A DNA stretch of 64,000 nucleotides from AP-15 sp963781215. GTDB taxonomy: Bacteria; Pseudomonadota; Alphaproteobacteria; ATCC43930; CGMCC-115725. The stretch covers positions 1 through 64,000 of the forward strand of contig CAWAFE010000051.1 of assembly GCA_963781215.1 (NCBI GenBank). Direction: 5' to 3'. A model generated the notes under the pieces. That model searched no databases. It was not told the origin of the DNA and worked only from the letters and a program-made list of their open reading frames with translations. Both the position numbers and the translations under genes were made by a program. Below, one piece after another: positions 31,337-39,663 of this stretch. Position 1 is the first letter of the stretch; the number at the start of each line of letters is the position of its first letter.

Positions 31337-31378
31337 ATGATCGGAGATCAATCCTTGTGCCGCTGCGGTAGCGATTCG
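31337..31378 (+). pseudogene. Orphan start of a third SEC-C/sulfotransferase copy
   Basis: ATG at 31337 followed by IGDQSLCRCGSDS, matching the first 14 residues of copy 2 (LADQSLCPCGSGL, from 21154), including the DNA string gatcaatccttgtgcc versus gaccaatccttgtgcc. The similarity stops after about 45 bases. A truncated remnant at the right border of the island. Confidence 0.6.
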
Positions 31379-31487
31379 TCGATTTTTCGCCCCGTGCCGT
31401 CCTCTCGCTCCCCAAGAAGGGATAGGTGCCAGCCGTCAATGGCCGGCTGGATTGACAGGCCGCGCCCGATGCGGCAGGTGAGCGGCC

Positions 31488-32294
31488 ATGCCGTCCGCCG
31501 ATTATTCCACCGCCGGCCTGCTCGGACTGGTCGAGGGGCTGACCGAGTTTCTGCCGGTGTCGTCGACCGGGCATCTGATCCTCGCTGACGCATTGCTCGG
31601 GATCGAGGGGCCGGCGAGCAAATTGTTCGACATCGTGATCCAGCTCGGCGCCATCCTCGCCGTGTGCTGGGTCTATCGCGAGCGCTTCCTCGGCGCGGCC
31701 GCCGGCCTCTTCTCGGATGCGACGGCGCAGCGCTTCGTCGCCAATATCGTGGTCGCGTTTCTGCCGGCGGCGGTGGTCGGCGTCTTCGCCTACCGCCTGA
31801 TCAAGGACGTGCTGTTCTCGCCCTGGGTGGTCGCGGTGAGCCTCGTGATCGGCGGCTTTCTGATCCTCTTGGTCGAGCGCGTGCGCCCGCCGCCCCGCGT
31901 CGAATTGGTCGACGACATCCGGCTGCGGCGGGCCTTCGGCATCGGCTGCTGCCAGATCCTGGCGATGATCCCCGGCGTTTCGCGCGCCGGCGCCACGATC
32001 ATGGGTGCGATGATGCTCGGTATCGACCGGGCGGCGGCGACCCAGTTCTCGTTCTTTCTCGCGGTGCCGACGATGCTCGGCGCCGCCGTCTATGACCTCT
32101 ATAAAAACCGCGCCATCCTTTCGGTCGACAATCTGACGATCATTGCGATCGGCTTTGTCGTGGCCTTTCTGTCGGCGCTGTTCGTCGTGCGCACCCTGGT
32201 CGGCTTTGTCAGCCGCCACGGCTTCGGCGTCTTTGCCTGGTACCGCATTGTCGTCGGCGGCCTGGCGCTGGTGCTGCTCGTGCTGTTGCGCTGA
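31488..32294 (+). CDS. uppP: Undecaprenyl-diphosphate phosphatase
   Basis: 268 residues, the normal length of UppP/BacA. This inner-membrane enzyme recycles the lipid carrier for peptidoglycan and other surface polymers by dephosphorylating undecaprenyl diphosphate. It shows both family motifs: the E-rich loop LVEGLTEFLPVSSTGHLILA (residues 14-33) and the PGVSRAGATIMGAMMLGIDR box (about 163-182). Around seven to eight membrane segments are evident. The ATG at 31488 is the only start giving a family-like N-terminus. It stands alone, just right of the island. Loss or gain would alter bacitracin sensitivity in relatives. Confidence 0.95.
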   Translation: MPSADYSTAGLLGLVEGLTEFLPVSSTGHLILADALLGIEGPASKLFDIVIQLGAILAVCWVYRERFLGAAAGLFSDATAQRFVANIVVAFLPAAVVGVFAYRLIKDVLFSPWVVAVSLVIGGFLILLVERVRPPPRVELVDDIRLRRAFGIGCCQILAMIPGVSRAGATIMGAMMLGIDRAAATQFSFFLAVPTMLGAAVYDLYKNRAILSVDNLTIIAIGFVVAFLSALFVVRTLVGFVSRHGFGVFAWYRIVVGGLALVLLVLLR

Positions 32295-32322
32295 CCCGGC
32301 CGGATCGGCTGGATCTTATTTT

Positions 32323-32410
32323 CATTGCGAGGAGGGCAACGCGACGGAGCAATCTCGTCGTCGCGAGCAGCCCTCCGTCCTCGCGAGATTGCGTCGCTTT
32401 GCTCGCGATG
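32323..32410. repeat. Long dispersed inverted repeat (alphaproteobacterial type)
   Basis: cattgcgaggagggcaacgc at the left is complemented by gcgtcgctttgctcgcgatg at the right, with an inner aatctcgtcg/cgagatt match. This is the well-known 'cattgcgaggagcgaagcgac' palindrome spread through many alphaproteobacterial genomes. It may serve as the terminator of uppP. Confidence 0.8.
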
Positions 32411-32458
32411 ACAAGATGCCGCCGCTCTGACGTCGGGCGGATTTTCGAGGGGGATCGC

Positions 32459-32827
32459 GTGAAACGGCTGATTTTTCTGGGTGCGGCGATGATCCTCGCC
32501 GGCTGCGTCAGCGAGCAGGCGCAGGTCCAGCAAAAGGACAACCTGCTCGCCGCCGCCGGGTTTCAGGTGAGGCCAGCCGATTCGCCGCACCGCGTCGCGG
32601 CGATGCGGCGGCTGCCGCCCAACCGCTTCGTCAGCAAGGTCGTAAACGGCAATCCCGTCTATCTCTATGCCGATCCGCTGGTCTGCAACTGCCTCTATAT
32701 CGGCACCCAGCAGAATTGGGCCGCCTACCGGCAGGAGGTGTTCGCCAAGCAGATCGCCGACGAGAACCAGATGACCGCGGTCATGAACCAGGAAGCCTGG
32801 GACTGGGGCCCCTGGGGCTGGCCCTGA
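32459..32827 (+). CDS. Small lipoprotein
   Basis: 122 residues from a GTG (VKRLIFLGAAMILAGCVSEQ), giving a lipoprotein signal peptide with lipobox LAGC. The mature part has NRFVSKVVNGNPVYLYADPL and paired Cys (LVCNCLYIG), and ends in a Trp-rich tail (AWDWGPWGWP). An upstream ATG at 32399 would put the signal peptide internally, so the GTG is preferred. Probably anchored in the outer membrane or periplasm. Function unknown. Confidence 0.75.
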   Translation: MKRLIFLGAAMILAGCVSEQAQVQQKDNLLAAAGFQVRPADSPHRVAAMRRLPPNRFVSKVVNGNPVYLYADPLVCNCLYIGTQQNWAAYRQEVFAKQIADENQMTAVMNQEAWDWGPWGWP

Positions 32828-32847
32828 CCGCAAAACCCCAGAGGCGG

Positions 32848-33231
32848 TCAGCCCACCCTGGTAAACCCTTTCGAGCGCATGCAGCTGTTGAGGACCTGGT
32901 CAGCGGCGCCGCCTGCCTGGCGGCTCATCGATTGATCCATCAGCGAGGTCGTCTGGCTCAACTGCCAGTTCCGGCCGAGCGTGGCGCTGATGTCCTGATT
33001 GATCCCCTGCTGTCTGGCGAGTGCGATGTTGGCCTGCGACGTGCAGTCTTCGAGCTCGCGAGCCATCGACTGATCGTCGACCCCCGCCTTGACCCATTTG
33101 GTCGGCGGCGCCGAATCCGCACAAACCGTCAGGAGCGAGGTGAGAGCGAGCCCGAAGATGGCATGCAGCCACCGCGAAGGGTGCCGCTCGGCATGACGCA
33201 GGCAGCCGGCGGCATTGAAAAATTTCCGCAT
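32848..33231 (-). CDS. Small secreted or lipoprotein-like protein
   Basis: 127 residues from the ATG at 33231. A hydrophobic segment, LHAIFGLALTSLLTVCADSA, is compatible with a lipoprotein signal (LTVC). It is followed by a helical domain: WVKAGVDDQSMARELEDCTSQ, then NQDISATLGRNWQLSQT and a C-terminal LNSCMRSKGFTRV. The pattern W-x-K-G, a Cys in the middle and CM-x-xKG(F/Y) at the end is common in small periplasmic proteins of proteobacteria. The start is uncertain (the frame is open to 33285). Convergent with the lipoprotein gene; function unknown. Confidence 0.6.
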   Translation of the reverse strand: MRKFFNAAGCLRHAERHPSRWLHAIFGLALTSLLTVCADSAPPTKWVKAGVDDQSMARELEDCTSQANIALARQQGINQDISATLGRNWQLSQTTSLMDQSMSRQAGGAADQVLNSCMRSKGFTRVG

Positions 33232-33459
33232 CTCCAGGAGGCCGCGCCGCGGCCGTCGCGAAGGACGCACACCACCAAGGGTCATTCAGAGCTCCCGTCG
33301 AGCAGCCGGCGGATTGTCGCGTCACCCCGGCACCGCACGCTTTTTCGGGGCAATCGCCTGCTACCAGTTAGCGATCCCGGCGACGCTGCGCAAGCAGCTC
33401 CGGCTGCGGAACAGCGGGCAGCCGTATACCGCACAGACCATCTGTTGACTCGGCTGGCG

Positions 33460-33945
33460 TCAGCTACGGGCCGCCTCTCGCAATGCGGCTTGCAGGGCCG
33501 TATCGAGCGCGCCGAGAAACCGGGATCTATCCTGCTTGGTAAGCGGCGCCGGCCCGCGGCTACCGACTCCCAGCTCCCGCAGGTGCCGGGCTATTTCGCG
33601 AGCGGCGAGCGCGTTGCCTATATTTGCCTGCGTCCAATGTTTTCCGGTCGGCGAGACGACGCGCGCCCCTTGTTTAAGACAGCGTGACGCCAGCGGGATA
33701 TCGGAGGTGACGCATATGTCGACACCCGAGATATGCTCGGCAATCCAGTCGTCGGCCGCGTCCGCGCCGTCACCCACCAGGACCATTTTGACGTTCGAGG
33801 CCCCCGGCGGCCGGATCGGCCGTGAGCCGTTGGCAACGACGAAAACATCGAGCCTCAGCCGGGCCGCCACGCGGTAGATCTCCTCCCGCACTGGGCAGGC
33901 ATCGCCGTCGACGTAAATTTCAGTCAAGTTCCAGCTCGCTTCCAT
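33460..33945 (-). CDS. YaiI/YqxD (DUF188) family protein
   Basis: About 161 residues; the family is about 150. Hallmarks are the N-terminal IYVDGDACPVREEIYR, VFVVANGS, VLVGDGADAADDWIAEH and CVTSDIPLASRCLKQGARVV. The last gives a PIN-like acidic cluster, so a nuclease-type fold is inferred; no activity is established. MDRSTGQ at 33966 is an alternative start. Confidence 0.9.
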   Translation of the reverse strand: MEASWNLTEIYVDGDACPVREEIYRVAARLRLDVFVVANGSRPIRPPGASNVKMVLVGDGADAADDWIAEHISGVDICVTSDIPLASRCLKQGARVVSPTGKHWTQANIGNALAAREIARHLRELGVGSRGPAPLTKQDRSRFLGALDTALQAALREAARS

Positions 33946-34157
33946 TTGACCGGTGCTTCGATCCAACCATCATGCATCGGTTCAGCGTATCGGCGCCCGC
34001 ATCGATCGGCGTGCCAGCGGCAGTTTGCGCCGCGCGGGGCGTGGATCGGTCGGGCCACGCATCCGCCTCGCTTTCGCCACCGCGATGTGGGGACGATGAT
34101 GTGCCTCACCGGCGCGGTCATGCTATCGGTTGCCACGTGCAGGAGAAGAGGGGAGCG

Positions 34158-35408
34158 ATGACCGCAAGAATTCTCGTGGTCGATGACGAGCCCGATCTCG
34201 AAACCTTGGTGCAGCAGCGGTTTCGCCGGCAGATCCGGGATGGCGAGGTAAGCTTTTTGTTCGCCCGCGACGGCGAGGAGGCGCTCGAATTGCTGAGCAA
34301 CCACGGCAGCGTCGACATGGTGGTCAGCGACATCAACATGCCGCGCATGGACGGCCTGACCCTGTTGCAGAAGATCCAGGAAACTGACGACCCGCTGTCG
34401 ACGGTGATCGTCTCGGCCTATGGCGACATGGCCAACATCCGGACCGCGATGAACCGCGGCGCGTTCGATTTCCTGACCAAGCCGATCGACTTCGCCGACC
34501 TCGAAACCACGATCAAAAAGACCTTCCAGCACATCGAGCGGCTGCGCGAAGCGCGGCGCCGCCAGGCCGCCGCCGAGCGGGCGCATGAGCTGCTGTCGCG
34601 CTATTTCTCGCCCAATCTGGCGGAGCGGCTGGCGAGCGACCCGGGCATCGTCGACCTCGGCGGCCAGCGGCGCGAGATTACCTCGATGTTCACCGACATT
34701 GCCGGGTTCACCTCGCTGGTCGAGACGTTGGAGCCCGAGATCATTGCCCCGCTTCTCAACGATTATCTGGGGGCGATGACCGATATCGTCTTTGCCCATG
34801 GCGGCACCGTCGTGAAGATCATCGGCGATGCCATGCATGTATTGTTCGGCGCCCCAGCCGACCAGCCGGACCACGCGACGCGCGCGGTCGCCTGCGCCCT
34901 CGAGCTCGACGTGAGCGCGCAATCCTTTCGCGATCGCTGGCGCGAGCGCGGCGTCGATATCGGCATCACCCGCCTCGGCCTCAACACCGGGCCCGCGATC
35001 GTCGGCAATTTCGGCCGCGGACGGTATTTCGACTACACGGCCTATGGCGACGCTGTGAACACGGCCGCCCGCCTTGAAGAGGCAAACAAGCAGCTCGGCA
35101 CACGGATCTGCGTCGGCGAGAGCGTCGCGAGCCGCGTCTTGGGCTTCAGCGGAAGGCCGGTCGGCGACCTCCTGCTGCGCGGGCGCAGCGAACCGCTGCG
35201 CGCCTTCGAGCCACTGTCGCCGGAGGCTGACGAGGACCCGACTGCCGCCGCCTATCGCGACGCTTTCGCCAAGCTCGAAGCGGGCGACCCGGCGGCATTG
35301 CCGGCCTTCGCCGCGATCCTCGGCCAGCACAGCGAAGACCAGCTGGTGAGCTTTCATCTGAAGCGCCTCCTGAACGGCGGCACCGGCCCGCGCATCGCGC
35401 TGGACTGA
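34158..35408 (+). CDS. Response regulator-class III adenylate/guanylate cyclase
   Basis: 416 residues. Receiver domain 1-120 (acidic pair Asp9-Asp10, phospho-Asp58 in VVSDINMPRMDG, Lys108 in FLTKP), a helical linker (about 115-165), and a class III cyclase domain 165-350. The cyclase has both metal Asp residues (SMFTDIAGFTS, Asp180; KIIGDAMHVLFG, Asp224), Lys220 and TAYGDAVNTAARLEEANKQL. Phosphorylation by an unknown histidine kinase is expected to switch cAMP (or cGMP) synthesis. The frame is open to 33822, but GGGGAGCG before the ATG at 34158 and the receiver boundary fix the start. No partner kinase is nearby. Confidence 0.92.
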   Translation: MTARILVVDDEPDLETLVQQRFRRQIRDGEVSFLFARDGEEALELLSNHGSVDMVVSDINMPRMDGLTLLQKIQETDDPLSTVIVSAYGDMANIRTAMNRGAFDFLTKPIDFADLETTIKKTFQHIERLREARRRQAAAERAHELLSRYFSPNLAERLASDPGIVDLGGQRREITSMFTDIAGFTSLVETLEPEIIAPLLNDYLGAMTDIVFAHGGTVVKIIGDAMHVLFGAPADQPDHATRAVACALELDVSAQSFRDRWRERGVDIGITRLGLNTGPAIVGNFGRGRYFDYTAYGDAVNTAARLEEANKQLGTRICVGESVASRVLGFSGRPVGDLLLRGRSEPLRAFEPLSPEADEDPTAAAYRDAFAKLEAGDPAALPAFAAILGQHSEDQLVSFHLKRLLNGGTGPRIALD

Positions 35409-35438
35409 GAGCGGCGCCAGCCGCCGCCGGGAGCTCGG

Positions 35439-36770
35439 TCAGCTTTCGGTCAGCTTGAGCTCGATCCGCCGGTTGCGGCGGTAGGCGTCGTCGTTGTGGG
35501 CCGGGTCGATCGGCTGCTTGTCGGCAAAGCCGGCGGCCGCGAGCCGTGAAGCGGGAATCCCCTGGTCGATCAGAAAGCGCACGACCGACAGTGCCCGTGC
35601 CGTCGACAATTCCCAATTGGATTTGAACAGGGCATTGCCGATCGGGCGGCGGTCGGTGTGGCCGTCGACGCGCAGGATCCAATTGATATCGGGCGGGATC
35701 TCGCCTGAAATCTCCTTCAGCGCGGTGACGACCGGCAAGAGCTGCTTTTTTGCCTCGTCGCTGAGATCGGCGCTGCCGGGGGCGAACAACACCTCCGACT
35801 GGAACACGAAGCGGTCGCCGGCGACGCGGATGTCGGGCCGGTCGCCGAGGATCTCGCGCAATCGGCCGAAGAACTCGGAGCGATAGCGAGCCAATTCCTC
35901 GACTTTGCTGACAAGCGCCATATTGAGCCGCTTGCCGAGGTCGACGATCTGCCCCTGCTGCTGCTTAACCTTGGTCTCGGAGACGTCGAGCGCCGCCGCG
36001 ATCCGCGTCAGCTGCTCGCGCAATGCCGCGATCTGGGCGTTGAGCTGGTCGACCTGAGCCTGGGCGCTGCGGCTCAGCTCCTTCTCCGAGGCGAGCGCCT
36101 GGTCGGACCGCTCGGCGCGGCTGCCGAGGTCGGCCAAGCGGATGTCGCGGGCGTCGATTTCCTTTTGCGCGAGTGCGGTTTTTTCCTGCTCGGTGGCGAG
36201 GCGGGCTTCGAGCTCCTTGGTGCGGTCGCGCACCGCACCGGTATTCGGCTGGGCCGGCGACAGCGAGGCGACCTTGGCTTCGAGATCGGTGCGCACCTTT
36301 TGCAGCGCCGCGATATCGCGCTGCAGGCTCTCGATCTGCCGCAGCTGCAGCTCGATCTTGTCCTTGTCGGCGGCGACGGTGGCGCTGGCGTCTCGCAGCT
36401 TGCCGGTCGCCTCGTCGGCGCGCGCCGCCGCCTCTTGCTCCTTAGCGGCGAGCGCCGCGACGCGGGTCGTCAGCTGGTCGCGCTCGGCCTGCGCGCTCTT
36501 CAATTGATCAGACAATTGCGCCGAGCCGAGGCGCAATTCCGCGCTCGATTTCTGTTCGAGCGCGAGCAGGCTGGCGAGCTCGTCGACCTGCTGCTGCAAT
36601 TTGTGCAGCGCCTGGTCGCGCCCGGACAGGGCCGCCGACAGGTAAAACTGGCCCGCGGTGAACACCAGGAGGATGAAGATGATCACCATCAATAGCTGCG
36701 CCAGGGCATCGACGAAGCCCGGCCAGATGTCGATGCTGGGCCGGCGGGAGTGTCGTGGGGCGATCGCCAT
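35439..36770 (-). CDS. OmpA/MotB-like peptidoglycan-binding protein with coiled coil
   Basis: 443 residues. One membrane helix near residues 20-45 (DALAQLLMVIIFILLVFTAG), a long coiled coil (about 50-290), then an OmpA-like C-terminal domain (LFAPGSADLSDEAKKQLLPV; VDGHTDRRPIG; RALSVVRFLIDQGIPASRL; RNRRIELKL). It resembles MotB/TolR-type stator partners and peptidoglycan-anchored proteins. It lies 21 bases downstream of the ExbB/MotA-like gene on the same strand, so the two form an operon. Probably an ion-driven or envelope-anchoring complex rather than a flagellar motor, as no flagellar genes are nearby. Confidence 0.88.
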   Translation of the reverse strand: MAIAPRHSRRPSIDIWPGFVDALAQLLMVIIFILLVFTAGQFYLSAALSGRDQALHKLQQQVDELASLLALEQKSSAELRLGSAQLSDQLKSAQAERDQLTTRVAALAAKEQEAAARADEATGKLRDASATVAADKDKIELQLRQIESLQRDIAALQKVRTDLEAKVASLSPAQPNTGAVRDRTKELEARLATEQEKTALAQKEIDARDIRLADLGSRAERSDQALASEKELSRSAQAQVDQLNAQIAALREQLTRIAAALDVSETKVKQQQGQIVDLGKRLNMALVSKVEELARYRSEFFGRLREILGDRPDIRVAGDRFVFQSEVLFAPGSADLSDEAKKQLLPVVTALKEISGEIPPDINWILRVDGHTDRRPIGNALFKSNWELSTARALSVVRFLIDQGIPASRLAAAGFADKQPIDPAHNDDAYRRNRRIELKLTES

Positions 36771-36791
36771 CTCTGGTGCGGGCGGGCCGGG

Positions 36792-37946
36792 TCAGCGCCC
36801 GCCTTCTTCGGCAAGGGCGGCGATGGTGCGTGCCAGAATGCGGATCTCACCGCGCAACTCCTGCACGCTCTGCGCCCGGCCCTGCGCCAAATCCTCGGTC
36901 AGGCGGGCGATGTAGCCCTCGATGTTGCGCAGATGATTGCGCAAGGCGTCGTCATGGCCGAGCGAGCTTTCGGCGAGATTGGCGAGCCGCGTCAGCGACG
37001 GCTTCAGCTCGAGCTGGTTTTCGGCGAGCCGCACCATCAGGAGCTGACCCGCCTTCATCTGCTCGCCGAGGACGCCCAGACGGTCGGTCAGGCTGGCGAG
37101 CGTGTCGTTCGCGCCGATCCGGCTCTCCTCGCTGCGGGCCAGGATGCGCTGCAGGTTTTCCAGGCTGTCGGCGGTCTGCTCGAGCAGTGCCTGGATAAAG
37201 GCCGGCACCGATGCGTCGCCGCCGTCGCCGAGCGCGCCGCCAGACAACCGCGTATAGGTCGACAGCCATTCCTCGAGGTCGTTGTAGAAGCGGTTCTGCG
37301 CCTGACCCGCCTGCAAATCGAGAAAGCCCAGGACAAGGCTGCCGGCGAGCCCGAACAAGGACGAGCTGAACGCGGTCCCCATCCCGTGCAGCGGTGATTC
37401 CAGCCCGGATTTGAGATCGGCAAAGGCGCGGGCGGCATCGCCGGAGCCGACGTTGAGCGCGCCTATCACGCCGCCGACCGAGCGCACCGTCTCCAACAAC
37501 CCGTAAAACGTGCCGAGCAGGCCGAGAAAAACCAGCACGCCGATCAGATAGCGCGAGGTCTCGCGGGTCTCGCTGAGCCGGGTGGCGATGCCGTCGAGGA
37601 GCGTCTGCAACGAGCTCGTCGACAGGCTGACGCGGCTCCCCTGCCGCGCCCCCAGCATGCGCGCCATCGGCGCCAAGAGCCGCGGCGCCGGCGAGCGGTC
37701 CGAGACCGGCTCGCCGCCGGCCTGGCTCTGGCGAAAGCTCTCGATCCAGGCGATCTCGGGGTTGAGCAACAGGACCTGGCGAAAAATATAGGCGATGCCG
37801 GCCAGAAGAATGCCGAGGATGACGCCGTTGACCCCGGGATTGCCCATGAAGGCGGCGGTCAGCGAGCGCCCGAGCGCTATCGCCAATGCCAACACCAGCA
37901 CCAGGAACAGCACCATCCGCAGCAGAAAGCGGCGCGACCGGCTCAT
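36792..37946 (-). CDS. MotA/TolQ/ExbB-like proton channel protein
   Basis: 384 residues. Membrane segments at about 10-30, 38-58, 137-160 (YLIGVLVFLGLLGTFYGLLE, a MotA/ExbB signature) and about 205-225 (GTAFSSSLFGLAGSLVLGFL), then a long cytoplasmic coiled coil. The GTFYGL helix and the conserved Ser/Gly-rich helix match the MotA/TolQ/ExbB domain. The ATG at 37946 (MSRSRRFLLRMVLFLVLVLA) is chosen because it precedes the first helix directly; the frame is open to 38030. Paired with the OmpA-like gene downstream. Confidence 0.88.
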   Translation of the reverse strand: MSRSRRFLLRMVLFLVLVLALAIALGRSLTAAFMGNPGVNGVILGILLAGIAYIFRQVLLLNPEIAWIESFRQSQAGGEPVSDRSPAPRLLAPMARMLGARQGSRVSLSTSSLQTLLDGIATRLSETRETSRYLIGVLVFLGLLGTFYGLLETVRSVGGVIGALNVGSGDAARAFADLKSGLESPLHGMGTAFSSSLFGLAGSLVLGFLDLQAGQAQNRFYNDLEEWLSTYTRLSGGALGDGGDASVPAFIQALLEQTADSLENLQRILARSEESRIGANDTLASLTDRLGVLGEQMKAGQLLMVRLAENQLELKPSLTRLANLAESSLGHDDALRNHLRNIEGYIARLTEDLAQGRAQSVQELRGEIRILARTIAALAEEGGR

Positions 37947-38166
37947 CGCGCCAACCCGCCGGCGCGAAGTGCCGGCCGTGGCGGTGGCGGCGCCGAGCCG
38001 TGGCGGCCCTGCCGGACAAGCGCGATGCACATCCCGAACGCCACCCCCGAACCCTGCTCATCGAGAAAATCGCGGCCGTCCGCACAGCTCGCCGACACCG
38101 CTAACTTAGCCGATGAGGTGGCCACGAGGCAACGAAAATTACGGGCGCGTGTATTTTTCACTCTAC

Positions 38167-38991
38167 CTAAACGTTTACTTCGGTCTTGTGGCGGCCGAGC
38201 CGCGCCTCGCGGATCAGCGCGGCGAGCGGCAGATGGAGATGGTCGTTGGCGGCGAGCACATTGCCCGACGCCATCATCTCGTGGCCGCCGGAGAGATCGC
38301 TGACATAGCCGCCAGCCTCGCGCACCAGCAGCAGCCCGGCGGCGATATCCCACGGCTCCAGCCCGAGCTCCCAGAAGCCGTCGAACCGGCCGGCAGCGAC
38401 ATAAGCGAGGTCGAGCGCCGCCGAGCCCATGCGCCGCACGCCGCTGGTCGCCGCCGTGACCGCCGCCAGGGTGTCGAGATAGATCGGCTCGCTGGCGCGC
38501 GCGCCGAACGGGAAGCCGGTGCCGATCACCGCGCCGCCGAGCTGGCGCCGGGCCGAAACCCGCAGACGGCGGTCGTTGACATAGGCGCCGAGACCTTTCT
38601 CGGCCGAATACATCTCGTCGCGGGTCGGGTCGTAGACCAGGCCGGCGACAATTTCGCCGTCGCGTTCGAGGGCGATCGAGATCGCGAAATGCGGGATGCC
38701 GTGCAGAAAGTTCGTCGTGCCATCGAGCGGGTCGACGATCCAGCGGTGGCGCGGGTCCGACCCCGGCTCGGCGCCGCCCTCCTCGAACAGCAGCGCATAG
38801 CCCGGCCGCGCCCGGGTCAGCTCGGCTTTGAGGATGCGCTCGGCCTTGAGATCGGCGGTCGAGACGAATTCGCCCGGGCCCTTGATCGAAACCTGAAGCT
38901 GCTCGACCTCGCCGAAATCGCGGATCAGCCCGCGCGCCGCCTTGAGCGCGGCGTTGCCCATGACGTTCAGGATCGCCGAGCGCATGACCAT
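38167..38991 (-). CDS. suhB: Inositol monophosphatase family protein (SuhB-like)
   Basis: 274 residues. The Mg-dependent phosphatase motifs are all visible: the Glu pair in LLFEEGGAEPG, the metal loop WIVDPLDGTTNFLHG (about residues 82-96) and the C-terminal WDIAAGLLLVREAGG. Substrates are inositol or related sugar phosphates; in bacteria SuhB may also act in rRNA transcription. The start at 38991 has AGGAGG at a good distance. It follows efp on the same strand, with 25 bases between them. Confidence 0.92.
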   Translation of the reverse strand: MVMRSAILNVMGNAALKAARGLIRDFGEVEQLQVSIKGPGEFVSTADLKAERILKAELTRARPGYALLFEEGGAEPGSDPRHRWIVDPLDGTTNFLHGIPHFAISIALERDGEIVAGLVYDPTRDEMYSAEKGLGAYVNDRRLRVSARRQLGGAVIGTGFPFGARASEPIYLDTLAAVTAATSGVRRMGSAALDLAYVAAGRFDGFWELGLEPWDIAAGLLLVREAGGYVSDLSGGHEMMASGNVLAANDHLHLPLAALIREARLGRHKTEVNV

Positions 38992-39016
38992 CGCCGATCC
39001 TCCTCGTGCCTCGGTC

Positions 39017-39583
39017 TCAATCCTTGGCGCGCTCGACAAAGCTGCCGTCGGCGGTGCTGACGACGATGCGGGTGCCGGCCTCGATGTAGGGCGGGATCAT
39101 CACCCGGCGGCCGTTGTCGAGCTTGCCGGGCTTGTATGAGGAGGATGCGGTCTGCCCGCGCACGACCGGGTCGGCCTCGACGACCGCCATGACCACGCTC
39201 GGCGGCAACTCGACCGACAGCGGCGTCCCATCGTGCAGCATGACGTTGCAGACCATGCCGTCGCGCAGAAAATCGGCGGGATCGCCGATCATGTCGCGCG
39301 GGATCGCGATCTGCTCGAAATTGTCGTTGTCCATGAAGGTCGCCTGCTCGTTCTCCATGAACAAGAACTGCATCTCCTTTTCGTCGAGGCGGACGCGCTC
39401 GACGGTTTCCTGCGTTCGAAAGCGCTCGTTGAGCTTGGTGCCGCCGCGCAAATCGCGCAGCTCGACCTGGGCGAAGGCGCCGCCCTTGCCGGGCTGGACG
39501 AGGTCGCGCTTCAGCACGATCCACAGCCTGCCCTGATGCTCGAGGACATTGCCGGGCTTGATGTCGATGGCGTTGATCTTCAT
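39017..39583 (-). CDS. efp: Translation elongation factor P
   Basis: 188 residues, the standard three-domain EF-P. It relieves ribosome stalling at polyproline. KOW-like domain I carries the modified lysine loop (LVQPGKGGAFAQVELRDL, Lys33), so lysylation by EpmA is expected and epmA is divergently adjacent. Domain III ends STADGSFVERAKD. ATG at 39583. Confidence 0.97.
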   Translation of the reverse strand: MKINAIDIKPGNVLEHQGRLWIVLKRDLVQPGKGGAFAQVELRDLRGGTKLNERFRTQETVERVRLDEKEMQFLFMENEQATFMDNDNFEQIAIPRDMIGDPADFLRDGMVCNVMLHDGTPLSVELPPSVVMAVVEADPVVRGQTASSSYKPGKLDNGRRVMIPPYIEAGTRIVVSTADGSFVERAKD

Positions 39584-39663
39584 GGAAGGGGTCTCGGGTA
39601 AGGGCTCGGTGGTTGCGGCGAAAGTAGCATAGACGAGGGCGCCAGCAACAAGGAGGGCGGCAG

